Shown piece after piece: positions 1 to 8,171 of a stretch of DNA of 46,158 nt. Position 1 is the first letter of the stretch; every line of letters starts with the position of its first letter. This DNA comes from Bacillota bacterium (GTDB lineage Bacteria; Bacillota; Clostridia; Lachnospirales; Lachnospiraceae), in assembly GCA_023415655.1 (NCBI GenBank), contig JAEZKD010000192.1:1-46158 (forward strand), read 5' to 3'. A program made the position numbers and the translations under genes. A model generated the notes under the pieces. It was not told the DNA's origin. It searched no databases and saw only the letters and a list, made by a program, of their open reading frames with translations.

Positions 1-60
1 AAGGTTAGGTGATCTATGATATTCTTGTATATTTACTTATGTAAAATCACTCGTATCGTA

Positions 61-2082
61 CTATATCTTAAATTTGCTCATAAGCGCCTCCAACACAATT
101 GCTGAATCTTCGATGCCTTTTGAATCCACAGAGATTTGGCTGCTTCCATCTGCAACCTTACTTGCATTGTTTGCTAGATTTTCCGAAGTAGCCAAAATTT
201 CTTCTGAACTAGCTGATTGTTCTTCAATAATTGCAGCCATACTATTTGCAATATGATCTACATTACTAATGCCTCCAATGATATTATTGATGATATTACT
301 TGTATTCGTAACATTTTCATAGATATCATCAAAGGTTTTACTAGCATTGTTGATTAAACTTGTATTTTTCGAAATATCTTCTACATTCTCATGAGTCTTA
401 ATGATTGCTTTTTCTACCTGTTTATTAATTTCAATAACCAAACCCCCTATTTTATTAGCCGCACTAGCACTTGACTCGGCTAATTTTCTGATTTCGTCAG
501 CCACCACTGAGAATCCTCTACCATGTTCTCCTGCTCTTGCAGCTTCAATCGAAGCATTGAGTGCAAGTAAATTCGTTTGTCCTGCAATACTTCCTATTAA
601 TTGAATGATATCGTTGATTTCTGTGGTCGAACTGCCAACCATTTCTACCGTTTCATTTAGTTCTTGAATAGATCCTTCAATATTTTCCATAGCTTTATGA
701 ATCTGTTGCATATCTTTATAACCAGTTTCTGCAACCATAACCGTACGATTCATCCTATCGTTTGCATCATTCCCCTCCGCATTGGTATTGGTTACCATAG
801 TAGCTAAGCTTGTGGCATTATCTGCGATTTCGGTTATAGAACAGGTAATCTGCTCCATTGTTGTATGCATCTCATTCATAGAACTCGCCTGTTCTTCTGC
901 CAGATGAGACAATTGAGAGGATATCTCCTTACCATTAGAAGATTGAATACTTAATTGTTCTGAAATTTTAGTTACATCAACAATCATGTCCTTTAATACC
1001 GCAATGAAGAGTTTTAGCTTTTCACTCATAAGTGATATCTCATCATGTCCCTTAACATCAATATCTATCGTAAAGTCTCCTTCGGTAATTCGTACAATGG
1101 AATTTGTCAATTTCTTGATAGGCTGTAATGCAATATGTATCATACGCTCACTCACAACGATCAAAATCAAGAATATAACCGCCGAAATGATAATATCATT
1201 TCTCTTAAGCTTATTAAAATCAGCTAGGATATCCGATTGCAATGCACAAGATACCAGTACCCAATCAGTATTTTCTACTTGCTTTATGATGGACAATAGC
1301 TCTCCCTCACTACTTTGCATCTGAAATATGTTCTGATTTCCAGAAGTAAGTTCATAAAGAATCCTAGCAAACATTGGATCACTGGATAAATCCGATAGAT
1401 TGGCAGCAATTTTAGTTGCATCTTTATGTGCGAGTATTGTTCCCGTCGAATTATCAATTAAAAACGCATACCCAGTACCAAGTACTTTGATATCAGCTAC
1501 TTCTTTCGTTATCTTTTCCAAGGAGATATCCGATGATAATACCCTCTTCTTTTCCATACTTTTCTGTAGCAGTGTCGTTGCACTAACCACATAATTACCT
1601 GTCTCCACATCAAGATATGGCTTTCCAAAGGTAAATTTATCATGATTCAAACCTTCTTTATACCAGTCTCTTTCAGTTACTACATATGATTCGTCTGGTA
1701 TCCAACCAGAAGGATCTACAAATTTGCCTGTATTATCTCCAGTATAAATACCTGCTGGAATATTAGCATTTAACATTAACGTAGATGTTAGGTAATTCAT
1801 CTCCTCTTGGTCATTTGCAAAATCAACAGTCTCCATCGTATTTTTCACTGCATTTAAAGTACTTAAGGTGGAATTGACAAAATTATTAATCTTCTCTACA
1901 TTCGCCATAGACTCTGCTTGTAATAGTTGATTCGAGTAACTATTAATTGATTTTTTTAATCCACTTAATGTGTACATCAACAACAATAATACTGCAATTA
2001 TTAAAATACTAATAAGTCTGCTTGTAATCTTAATTTTTAAACTACGCACCTTTTTTTTCCCTATTTTCTTTTCACCACTCAT
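61..2082 (-). CDS. Methyl-accepting chemotaxis protein with dCache sensor
   Basis: Transmembrane chemoreceptor (673 aa) that would signal through CheA/CheW to the flagellar motor. Order: basic N-terminus, TM1 about residues 19-41, extracellular double-Cache domain about 45-290, TM2 about 295-312, HAMP about 313-366, then a cytoplasmic coiled-coil signalling domain with the conserved hairpin tip (GQTNLLALNASIEAARAGE). The sensor carries Y133, R138, W140, Y141, Y156, D158 and D185. As I recall it, this is the spacing of the amino-acid-binding dCache_1AA motif, so the ligand is probably an amino acid. No C-terminal CheR/CheB pentapeptide is seen. The start is set by TAGGAGAG ten bases before ATG. 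It lies behind the terminator of the ybaK operon and is probably monocistronic. I found no convincing sigma-D promoter. The family is certain; the ligand is inferred. Confidence 0.96.
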   Translation of the reverse strand: MSGEKKIGKKKVRSLKIKITSRLISILIIAVLLLLMYTLSGLKKSINSYSNQLLQAESMANVEKINNFVNSTLSTLNAVKNTMETVDFANDQEEMNYLTSTLMLNANIPAGIYTGDNTGKFVDPSGWIPDESYVVTERDWYKEGLNHDKFTFGKPYLDVETGNYVVSATTLLQKSMEKKRVLSSDISLEKITKEVADIKVLGTGYAFLIDNSTGTILAHKDATKIAANLSDLSSDPMFARILYELTSGNQNIFQMQSSEGELLSIIKQVENTDWVLVSCALQSDILADFNKLKRNDIIISAVIFLILIVVSERMIHIALQPIKKLTNSIVRITEGDFTIDIDVKGHDEISLMSEKLKLFIAVLKDMIVDVTKISEQLSIQSSNGKEISSQLSHLAEEQASSMNEMHTTMEQITCSITEIADNATSLATMVTNTNAEGNDANDRMNRTVMVAETGYKDMQQIHKAMENIEGSIQELNETVEMVGSSTTEINDIIQLIGSIAGQTNLLALNASIEAARAGEHGRGFSVVADEIRKLAESSASAANKIGGLVIEINKQVEKAIIKTHENVEDISKNTSLINNASKTFDDIYENVTNTSNIINNIIGGISNVDHIANSMAAIIEEQSASSEEILATSENLANNASKVADGSSQISVDSKGIEDSAIVLEALMSKFKI

Positions 2083-2230
2083 ATCTTTTTCACTCTCCTA
2101 TTTACATTTTACAATATCTACTAAAACAGTATGTTTTTTGAGTCTATCATTAATCATTCCAAAATTCAACATAATTTTCTTTTTTTCATCAAATTACTAA
2201 GAAAAGATATAAAATGGTAAAGTTTCTACA

Positions 2231-2265
2231 AAAAATAAGTGAAGTCATACTCGACTTCACTTATT
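2231..2265 (-). terminator. Rho-independent terminator of the radical SAM-RNase G-ybaK operon
   Basis: Perfect 13-bp stem (2234-2246 with 2253-2265) and a 6-base loop, followed on the minus strand by a T-rich run. It starts eight bases after the ybaK stop codon. Confidence 0.9.
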
Positions 2266-2272
2266 AGTACTC

Positions 2273-2746
2273 TTATCTTACTGTCAAATCACAAAGAGTT
2301 GCGCCAAGGTAATCGAGCAATCTCTCACGTTCTACTACCAATTGACAGCCTCGAACCCCAGCGCTAATTGTAATTTCATCAAACAAAATTGCAGTCTCAT
2401 CCACATACGTTGGAAATTTCTTTTTCATCCCAACAGGAGAGCAACCACCGCGAATGTATCCTGTTAGGTTAAGTAAATCTTTCACGGGAACTAATTCAAC
2501 TTTTTTATCGCCAACCATCGTTGCCACTTTTTTTAAATTCAATTCCTCAGCCACTGGAATACAAAAAACAAGATATCCAATTTTCTCTCCTTTAGCAACT
2601 AAAGTTTTAAAAACCTGCTCGGGTGGAACATTAATCTGCTTTGCTACATGAACCCCACTTAAATCGTCCTCATCGACTTCATATTCAATTGCTCGAAACG
2701 CAATACTAGCTTGTTCTAACAAGCGCATCGCATTGGTTTTAGTCAT
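2273..2746 (-). CDS. ybaK: YbaK/EbsC family Cys-tRNA(Pro)/Cys-tRNA(Cys) deacylase
   Basis: Editing-domain protein that in this family hydrolyses mischarged Cys-tRNA(Pro) in the cytoplasm. It matches the family over its full length (157 aa): the VFKTLVAKG segment carries the conserved lysine, and the glycine-rich segment GGCSPVGMKKKFPTYVDE is followed by a conserved ISAGVRGCQLVV region. A GTG twelve bases upstream could also open the frame, but ATG at 2746 sits ten bases after AAGAAGGTG and is preferred. With that start it overlaps the end of the RNase G gene by 8 bp (ATGACTAA), so the two are probably translationally coupled. In many Clostridia rplU and rpmA lie at this place. Family sure; in vivo substrate not shown. 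Confidence 0.93.
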   Translation of the reverse strand: MTKTNAMRLLEQASIAFRAIEYEVDEDDLSGVHVAKQINVPPEQVFKTLVAKGEKIGYLVFCIPVAEELNLKKVATMVGDKKVELVPVKDLLNLTGYIRGGCSPVGMKKKFPTYVDETAILFDEITISAGVRGCQLVVERERLLDYLGATLCDLTVR

Positions 2747-3947
2747 CCTGTTCGTCACCTTCTTGTTTTATCATTTGCTCCCAAAGGGGCTTACGAACCT
2801 TCTTTCGTGTGATTTCTACAAGATTTAAAGCAGTCATATCGATTAATGTTGCTTTAATCGGATCTAGCTTTAGATAGCCTTCTAGCGTTGTCATCAACTG
2901 CTTTTTTGCATCCTCAGACATCATATCAATAAAATCTACAATGATAATACCAGAGATATTACGAAGACGAATCTGCTTCGCAATCTCTTTGGCGGCTTCT
3001 AGATTCACCTTTAAAAAGGTTTCTTGGATATTTTTCTTCTTCGACACTGCTTTGCCAGTATTGACATCGATGACGGTTAAGGCTTCGGTTGGCTGAATAA
3101 TCAAGGTTCCACCGCAGTCTAACCACACCTTTTCTCTAAGTGCATTCTTTAATTTATGCTCAATGCTATATAGCTTATCCAAGGCGAGTTGCTTATCTTC
3201 ATACAACCTAAGCTTTTGTAGATCTTCTTTTTGATGGATAGTGAGATATTCCTTCATCTGTTCATAAAGCTCAAGATCGTCCGTGACAATCTCTTGGAGC
3301 TCTTTGGAAAAGTTATCTCGCAACGCACAAAGATAAGCTCTCGGAGTCCGATAGACTAAGGAAAAACGAGTTCGATAGATTCCTTGAGTGACAACACGTT
3401 GATATTCCTCAACTAGGCCTTTTAATTCTTCAACTATAAGACTTTCCTCGGCTCCCTGTGCATTCGTACGAATCACTAATCCATACTCCTCAGACAAATA
3501 CGGTGTCACTATCTTTTTTAGGCGTTTTCGTTCTGCATCGGATTCAATCTTAGAAGAAATTCCAAGCTTGCCTTTCCTATGAACAAGTACCATGTATTTC
3601 CCCGTAAAAGATATGTTGGTTGTACAAACTGGAGCCTTCGTTTTCACATCCTCTTTTGAAATCTGAACTAGGAATTCATCCCCAATACACACCTTTGTAT
3701 TTGGTATCGATGTATAAATCGGATTCGCCACCTCAGCTAAGCTAAGGTAGCACATTTTTTTATCTTCGATTTCTACAAAGGCAGCATTGATATTCTTAAC
3801 AATGTTTTTCACCTTACCTACGTAGATATTCCCAAGCATCGAGGTTTCTTGTATTGGATCCACATTGACCTGAATCATCTGATTCTCTTCATAAAGAGAT
3901 GAGATAATGTTTTCATTTAATTTTGTTATTATGAGTTTCTTACTCAA
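2739..3947 (-). CDS. rng: Ribonuclease E/G family endoribonuclease, short form
   Basis: Single-strand-specific endoribonuclease of the RNase E/G family, acting in rRNA maturation and mRNA turnover (402 aa). An S1-like RNA-binding region spans about residues 38-120. The metal-binding catalytic segment follows: VIDVNTGKAV near residue 290 and IIIVDFIDMM near 335 carry the two conserved aspartates, with NLEAAKEIAKQIRLRN between them. The protein ends soon after NLVEITRKKVRKPL. The CPxCxG Zn-link and small domain of E. coli RNase E/G are therefore missing. The start is TTG at 3947, eight bases after AGGAG; no in-frame ATG is better placed. The gene lies 11 bp behind the DUF2344 gene and overlaps ybaK, inside one operon. 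Confidence 0.93.
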   Translation of the reverse strand: MSKKLIITKLNENIISSLYEENQMIQVNVDPIQETSMLGNIYVGKVKNIVKNINAAFVEIEDKKMCYLSLAEVANPIYTSIPNTKVCIGDEFLVQISKEDVKTKAPVCTTNISFTGKYMVLVHRKGKLGISSKIESDAERKRLKKIVTPYLSEEYGLVIRTNAQGAEESLIVEELKGLVEEYQRVVTQGIYRTRFSLVYRTPRAYLCALRDNFSKELQEIVTDDLELYEQMKEYLTIHQKEDLQKLRLYEDKQLALDKLYSIEHKLKNALREKVWLDCGGTLIIQPTEALTVIDVNTGKAVSKKKNIQETFLKVNLEAAKEIAKQIRLRNISGIIIVDFIDMMSEDAKKQLMTTLEGYLKLDPIKATLIDMTALNLVEITRKKVRKPLWEQMIKQEGDEQDD

Positions 3948-3958
3948 GTTCTCATCTC

Positions 3959-4771
3959 CTATTCAGCAATTCCCATACGAATCAAAGGAACAAGCTCTCG
4001 TTTTAATTCCTTTCCTTCCTTGACTGCTTCAATCATCTCTTCCATCGACATCTTATTATCTGCGACATTGCCGTAGGTCTCCATTCGATGAAGCTGGAAG
4101 GCAAATGGTTGATATTCAATTCCAGCATACTCACAAAAAGCTTCCATTACAAGGTCTGGCTTAATATTAATCACAGAACCAGTCGCTAACTGAAGGAATA
4201 CTCTAATGCCATTGTCATAACAATCTGCATGCTCGATACCAAAACCACGGTCTTCAAACCAAACATCATAGATAAATTTCTTGATATCCATCTCTCGTTC
4301 ACTCTTTTTGGACTTTTTCGTAACAAAAATCTTTTCTTGAGCATAAAATTCCTTGAACTTAGCTTCAAATTCTGCTTTTGACAAGAATTCATAGCCCTCT
4401 TTGAGGGAAACCATATAATCTGCTGCAGCTACCTGAGACATTGCAGTTTCTTTTTTCTGATTTGGAAGCTGATCACGTAACACCTCAATCCCAGTCACCG
4501 CAAAACCTTCGTTCATCTGAGCATTCAAGGCAGTCATCAGTTCTTCCTTTGAATTCATTGAGTTTATCTCAATATCTACATACTCACCATCACTTGTTAA
4601 ACCAACCCCTAATGGTGCGGCAAAGGACATAATCTGATGTGGATTAAAGCCTGCACTATATGCAATATCAATCTGTGCACGACGAATTGCCTTCTGGAAG
4701 TATCTCATAACATCCAAATGTCCGATGAACTTCACCACGCTATATTTTGCAAATTTAATTCTAACTTTCAT
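3959..4771 (-). CDS. DUF2344 / TIGR03936 radical SAM-associated protein
   Basis: Member (270 aa) of the family found next to, or fused to, the TIGR03960 radical SAM protein. The N-terminus (KFAKYSVVKFIGHLDVMRYF) and the following AGFNPHQIMSFAAPLGVG segment are its hallmarks. No signal peptide or membrane segment is visible, so it should be cytosolic. It follows the radical SAM gene by 27 bp and precedes RNase G by 11 bp, so all three share a transcript. The molecular role of the family is not established; constant neighbourhood with a radical SAM enzyme and RNase G suggests RNA or ribosome modification, which is inference. ATG at 4771 follows AAGGG at 7-8 bases. Confidence 0.9.
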   Translation of the reverse strand: MKVRIKFAKYSVVKFIGHLDVMRYFQKAIRRAQIDIAYSAGFNPHQIMSFAAPLGVGLTSDGEYVDIEINSMNSKEELMTALNAQMNEGFAVTGIEVLRDQLPNQKKETAMSQVAAADYMVSLKEGYEFLSKAEFEAKFKEFYAQEKIFVTKKSKKSEREMDIKKFIYDVWFEDRGFGIEHADCYDNGIRVFLQLATGSVINIKPDLVMEAFCEYAGIEYQPFAFQLHRMETYGNVADNKMSMEEMIEAVKEGKELKRELVPLIRMGIAE

Positions 4772-4798
4772 CTAAAAACCCTTATTACCTTTCTATGA

Positions 4799-6655
4799 TT
4801 ATCGAATGCAGACACCTGTCTGATACGTAGCTGCACCACAGCCAGAACATTTCATCTTACAGTTTGCTGTCTCTTTTTCATTCTTAGCATTTTGATACTC
4901 ACGGTATAAGAACTTCTTTGTCACACCGATATCAATGAAATCCCATGGGAAAATCTCGTCCTCTGCACGTTCTCTACTTGTGTAGAATGATACATCGACA
5001 CCGTTTTCTTCAAACACCTTCATCCATACATCATTCTTAAAGTATTCTGACCAAGAATCGAACACACAGCCTTGTTGATACGCATCGTAAATGGACTTGC
5101 TAAGACGACGATCACCTCTTGCAAACACACCTTCTAAGATCGTAACGTCTGCATCATGCCAGTTGTAACGAATGCTCTTATAATTTAACTGTTCCTTCAT
5201 CTTACCATTTAGGAAACGCTGTTTGTCACGGAACTCTTCACTTGTTACCATACGAGACCACTGGAATGGAGTGAATGGCTTTGGAACAAAGAAGGACGTA
5301 CTTGCAGTAATTGCAACCTTACCATTTCTTTGATCCTTTGGTATGGTATAGTATTCTCTCGCAATCTTATCAGAAAGAATCGCAATTCCTTCAATATCTT
5401 CATTCGTCTCAGTTGGAAGACCTAACATAAAGTATAATTTTACTTTATTCCAACCAGAAACAAAGGCATCCATAGCACCCTTTAAGATGACTTCTTCGGA
5501 CAACCCTTTATTGATAACATCACGAAGTCTCTGAGAACCTGCTTCTGGAGCAAAGGTCAAACTGCTCTTTTTAATATCTTGTACCTTACTCATAACGTCT
5601 AAGGCAAACGCATCAATACGAAGCGATGGTAAGGAGATGTTGACACCATTTTGCTTAAATTCATCGATTAAGAAATAAACCAATTCTTGAAGATCGTCGT
5701 AATCACTGGAGCTTAAGGAACTCAAAGAAATTTCCTCATGACCAGTCGAATTGATCATATCTCTTGCTAAATCTTTTAACAAGTTCACATCCCGCTGTCT
5801 CGTTGGACGATAAAGCATACCAGCCTGGCAGAAACGACATCCACGGATACAACCACGCTGAATCTCTAATACCACACGGTCCTGAATTGCTTTGATGTAT
5901 GGAACTAAAGGCTTTCTTGGATAATACGTATTGCTAACATCACGAACCATTTGCTTTTTCACCTTACTTGGTGCATTCTCATGATTTGGTGTCATTGCCT
6001 GAATTGTTCCATCCTCGTTGTAAGTCACATCATATAAGGAAGGGACATAGATTCCTTCAATCTTAGCAAGCTTTTCAAGGTACTCCTTACGACTACCACC
6101 AGCTGCTTTGTGCTCTTTGTAAAGATCTAGCACCTGATCATAGACTGTCTCACCTTCTCCGATATAAAAGCAATCAAAGAAATCTGCAATTGGCTCTGGA
6201 TTATAGGAGCATGGACCACCACCTATAACAATTGGATGCTCCTCGGTACGATCCTTTGCATAGATTGGAATCTGGGATAAATCAAGAATTTGAAGAATAT
6301 TCGTATAACACATCTCATATTGAAGTGTAATACCAAGAAAATCAAAGTCCTTGATTGGATCCTGTGATTCAAGTGCAAACAATGGAATTTGCTTGTCACG
6401 TAGAATTGGATCTAAATCCATCCAAGGAGAGTAGACACGTTCACAATACGTATCCGGTCTTTGATTGAACATATCATATAGAATTTGAATTCCAAGATGG
6501 GACATACCAACTTCATAGACATCAGGGAAACACATACAGAAACGGATATCGACTTTTTCTTTATCCTTTACTACCACGTTTACTTCATTTCCAATGTATC
6601 GAGCTGGCTTATCTATCGTTAATAGTATTTCATCCGATAAAGCTAATTTTCTCAT
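4799..6655 (-). CDS. B12-binding-type radical SAM protein, TIGR03960 family
   Basis: Radical SAM enzyme of 618 aa, first gene of its operon. The N-terminal third resembles a cobalamin-binding Rossmann domain (GMSHLGIQILYDMFNQ, then a GGGPCSYNPEPIADFFD segment). The radical SAM core begins with the CxxxCxxC cluster motif near residues 270-278 (RGCIRGCRFCQAG), which would hold the 4Fe-4S cluster that cleaves SAM. The C-terminal tail is cysteine-rich (CKMKCSGCGAA). The reaction is not known for this family. Pairing with DUF2344 and RNase G is typical of Clostridia. AGAGG precedes ATG at 6655. The 190 bp upstream contain the terminator of the next operon and a possible structured leader. Confidence 0.93.
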   Translation of the reverse strand: MRKLALSDEILLTIDKPARYIGNEVNVVVKDKEKVDIRFCMCFPDVYEVGMSHLGIQILYDMFNQRPDTYCERVYSPWMDLDPILRDKQIPLFALESQDPIKDFDFLGITLQYEMCYTNILQILDLSQIPIYAKDRTEEHPIVIGGGPCSYNPEPIADFFDCFYIGEGETVYDQVLDLYKEHKAAGGSRKEYLEKLAKIEGIYVPSLYDVTYNEDGTIQAMTPNHENAPSKVKKQMVRDVSNTYYPRKPLVPYIKAIQDRVVLEIQRGCIRGCRFCQAGMLYRPTRQRDVNLLKDLARDMINSTGHEEISLSSLSSSDYDDLQELVYFLIDEFKQNGVNISLPSLRIDAFALDVMSKVQDIKKSSLTFAPEAGSQRLRDVINKGLSEEVILKGAMDAFVSGWNKVKLYFMLGLPTETNEDIEGIAILSDKIAREYYTIPKDQRNGKVAITASTSFFVPKPFTPFQWSRMVTSEEFRDKQRFLNGKMKEQLNYKSIRYNWHDADVTILEGVFARGDRRLSKSIYDAYQQGCVFDSWSEYFKNDVWMKVFEENGVDVSFYTSRERAEDEIFPWDFIDIGVTKKFLYREYQNAKNEKETANCKMKCSGCGAATYQTGVCIR

Positions 6656-6679
6656 TTTTACCTCTTTCTATCTAACGCT

Positions 6680-6754
6680 GGTATTACAGTTACTTTTTTA
6701 TTTCTTGCTGTGATAACAGTTTTGGTTTCATCTGTGCAGAACACTGTAAATACC
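6680..6754 (-). promoter_or_regulatory. Possible structured 5' leader of the radical SAM operon
   Basis: An inverted pair 6680-6690 / 6743-6754 (GGTATT-ACAGT against ACTGTAAATACC, one bulge) encloses a smaller hairpin at 6708-6719 (CTGT-GATA-ACAG). Together they could fold into a branched leader starting 24 bases before the radical SAM start codon. A TATAGT hexamer lies just upstream on the minus strand (6755-6760), but I see no good -35. It matches no riboswitch I recognise. Confidence 0.35.
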
Positions 6755-6800
6755 ACTATAGTTACTCTTATTTTAACTATATCTTTCGCTATTATAACAA

Positions 6801-6827
6801 AAAGGGATGGAATAATCCACCCCTTAA
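6801..6827 (-). terminator. Terminator of the NatAB-like ABC operon
   Basis: Ten-base-pair stem with one G-U pair (6804-6813 with 6818-6827), loop of four, and a run of T on the minus strand. It starts 19 bases behind the stop codon of the last permease gene. Confidence 0.85.
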
Positions 6828-6845
6828 AAATTTTAAACGAATTCT

Positions 6846-8171
6846 TTACTTTGATTTGAAAATATGAACCATTTTTTTGAAACTTACCTTTTCACCAGTA
6901 TAAAGTATCAAGCCTTTAAAAAGTTTTGCAGCCACGATAATTACAAATGCTGAGAATAGCAATAAAATGAACAATGCTAAAATTCCCTGACCAATTCCAA
7001 CTGTACCTGTTAACAAATCGACTGGTACACTGAATGGTATCGTAAATGGTATATACCTCGCAACACTAAGCACCGCAGTATTATCTGCCGCCGAAGCAAT
7101 ATAGCAAACAAGCCAACTGATGATAATTGGAAACACAAAAATTCCCTGAGCACTTGCAATATCCTCTGGCTTTGAAACCATACATCCAGCCAAGCTTGCA
7201 AGCACGCAATAAAACAAAAATCCAATACAGAAGATTAATACTGCAATGATCACGGAAGAAAGTGTTAATGCTGATTCACCAATGTTATCTCGAACAAAAT
7301 TAATGATGGTAATGACTGTATTTTCATATTCTGGATACATCGCATGAGCGATGGCATTTCCACCAAAGAAACCAACCACTGTTGCAAATACCCAGATGAT
7401 AAATTGTAAGATGGCTGAGGCTGAAATCGCTAATACCTTACCTGTAATCAGCGCATATGGATGAATACTTGTTAAAAGTGTTTCCATTAATTTTGTCGTT
7501 TTTTCTGAAGACACTGACTTGCTCACTGTCTGTCCATGTAACAAGAGCATCATATACATCATGAATCCAAAAATCATAGGAACTAACATCTTGATTAATA
7601 TAGTCACTATATTGGTATCTTCTCCAACACTTTGATACGTTGTTTGAACTGGAGCTAATGCAGTCGTTAACTGCTCCATTGTAAGACCAGCTTGCATCAT
7701 CTTATTGGATTCAAAGCACATCGTCATATCTTGTAATAAAGTATCACAATCACCTGTTGAGATTGTAGATGAGGAAGGAATCAAACCTTCTAACTGATAT
7801 CCTGTCTCAGTGGTTGTAATATGAACCAAGACTCCAGCAGTCGTTTCGTTCTCGAGTGTTTGAAGAGCATCCTTCACAGTAGTGTTTGTAATACTTTTAT
7901 AGTTCGTATCCGGATAACGATTTGGAGCCACTTGTTGCATCATCATCGCAAAATCGGTTGTTTCCAAACCACTTTCATCTAAGATAAATACTTGACTAAT
8001 CGGAGATGACTTCTCTTCTTCGTCTGGTTTTGCTACTAAAATATTCACTAAAACAAGAACACCGATGAGAACAAGGGCAATCAAAGCAGTAACTGCTTTA
8101 TATCCTTTTCCATTGTTTTTTTGAAAGGTAAAGCGAAATACAGTTTTCCAGCCTCTTAAATAATTGTTCAT
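6846..8171 (-). CDS. ABC-2 type transporter permease (NatB-like), second subunit
   Basis: Integral membrane permease (441 aa) of the ABC-2/NatB type. TM1 lies about residues 27-47. A long extracytoplasmic loop of roughly 130 residues follows. A cluster of about six hydrophobic segments begins near residue 190 (LIKMLVPMIFGFMMYMMLLL), with the cytoplasmic coupling element SSEKTTKLMETLLTSIHP between the first two. The paralogous gene just upstream has the same layout, so the pair probably forms a heterodimeric channel with the ATPase encoded first in the operon. The start codon directly abuts the previous stop, with AAGGAGG inside that gene, implying coupled translation. Substrate unknown: NatAB exports sodium in Bacillus subtilis, but relatives export other compounds. 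Confidence 0.9.
   Translation of the reverse strand: MNNYLRGWKTVFRFTFQKNNGKGYKAVTALIALVLIGVLVLVNILVAKPDEEEKSSPISQVFILDESGLETTDFAMMMQQVAPNRYPDTNYKSITNTTVKDALQTLENETTAGVLVHITTTETGYQLEGLIPSSSTISTGDCDTLLQDMTMCFESNKMMQAGLTMEQLTTALAPVQTTYQSVGEDTNIVTILIKMLVPMIFGFMMYMMLLLHGQTVSKSVSSEKTTKLMETLLTSIHPYALITGKVLAISASAILQFIIWVFATVVGFFGGNAIAHAMYPEYENTVITIINFVRDNIGESALTLSSVIIAVLIFCIGFLFYCVLASLAGCMVSKPEDIASAQGIFVFPIIISWLVCYIASAADNTAVLSVARYIPFTIPFSVPVDLLTGTVGIGQGILALFILLLFSAFVIIVAAKLFKGLILYTGEKVSFKKMVHIFKSK

Noticed and set aside
1970..2200. Plus-strand reading frame of 76 codons over the 5' end of the MCP gene
   Set aside because: It is antisense to the MCP start, of low complexity (Ile, Phe, Leu, Ser), and has no ribosome site.
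2083..2230. Flagellar sigma-D promoter before the MCP gene
   Set aside because: No TAAA-N15-GCCGATAA-like pair is found. A weak TTGAAT/TAGACT pair with 17-bp spacing exists but is not convincing enough to list.
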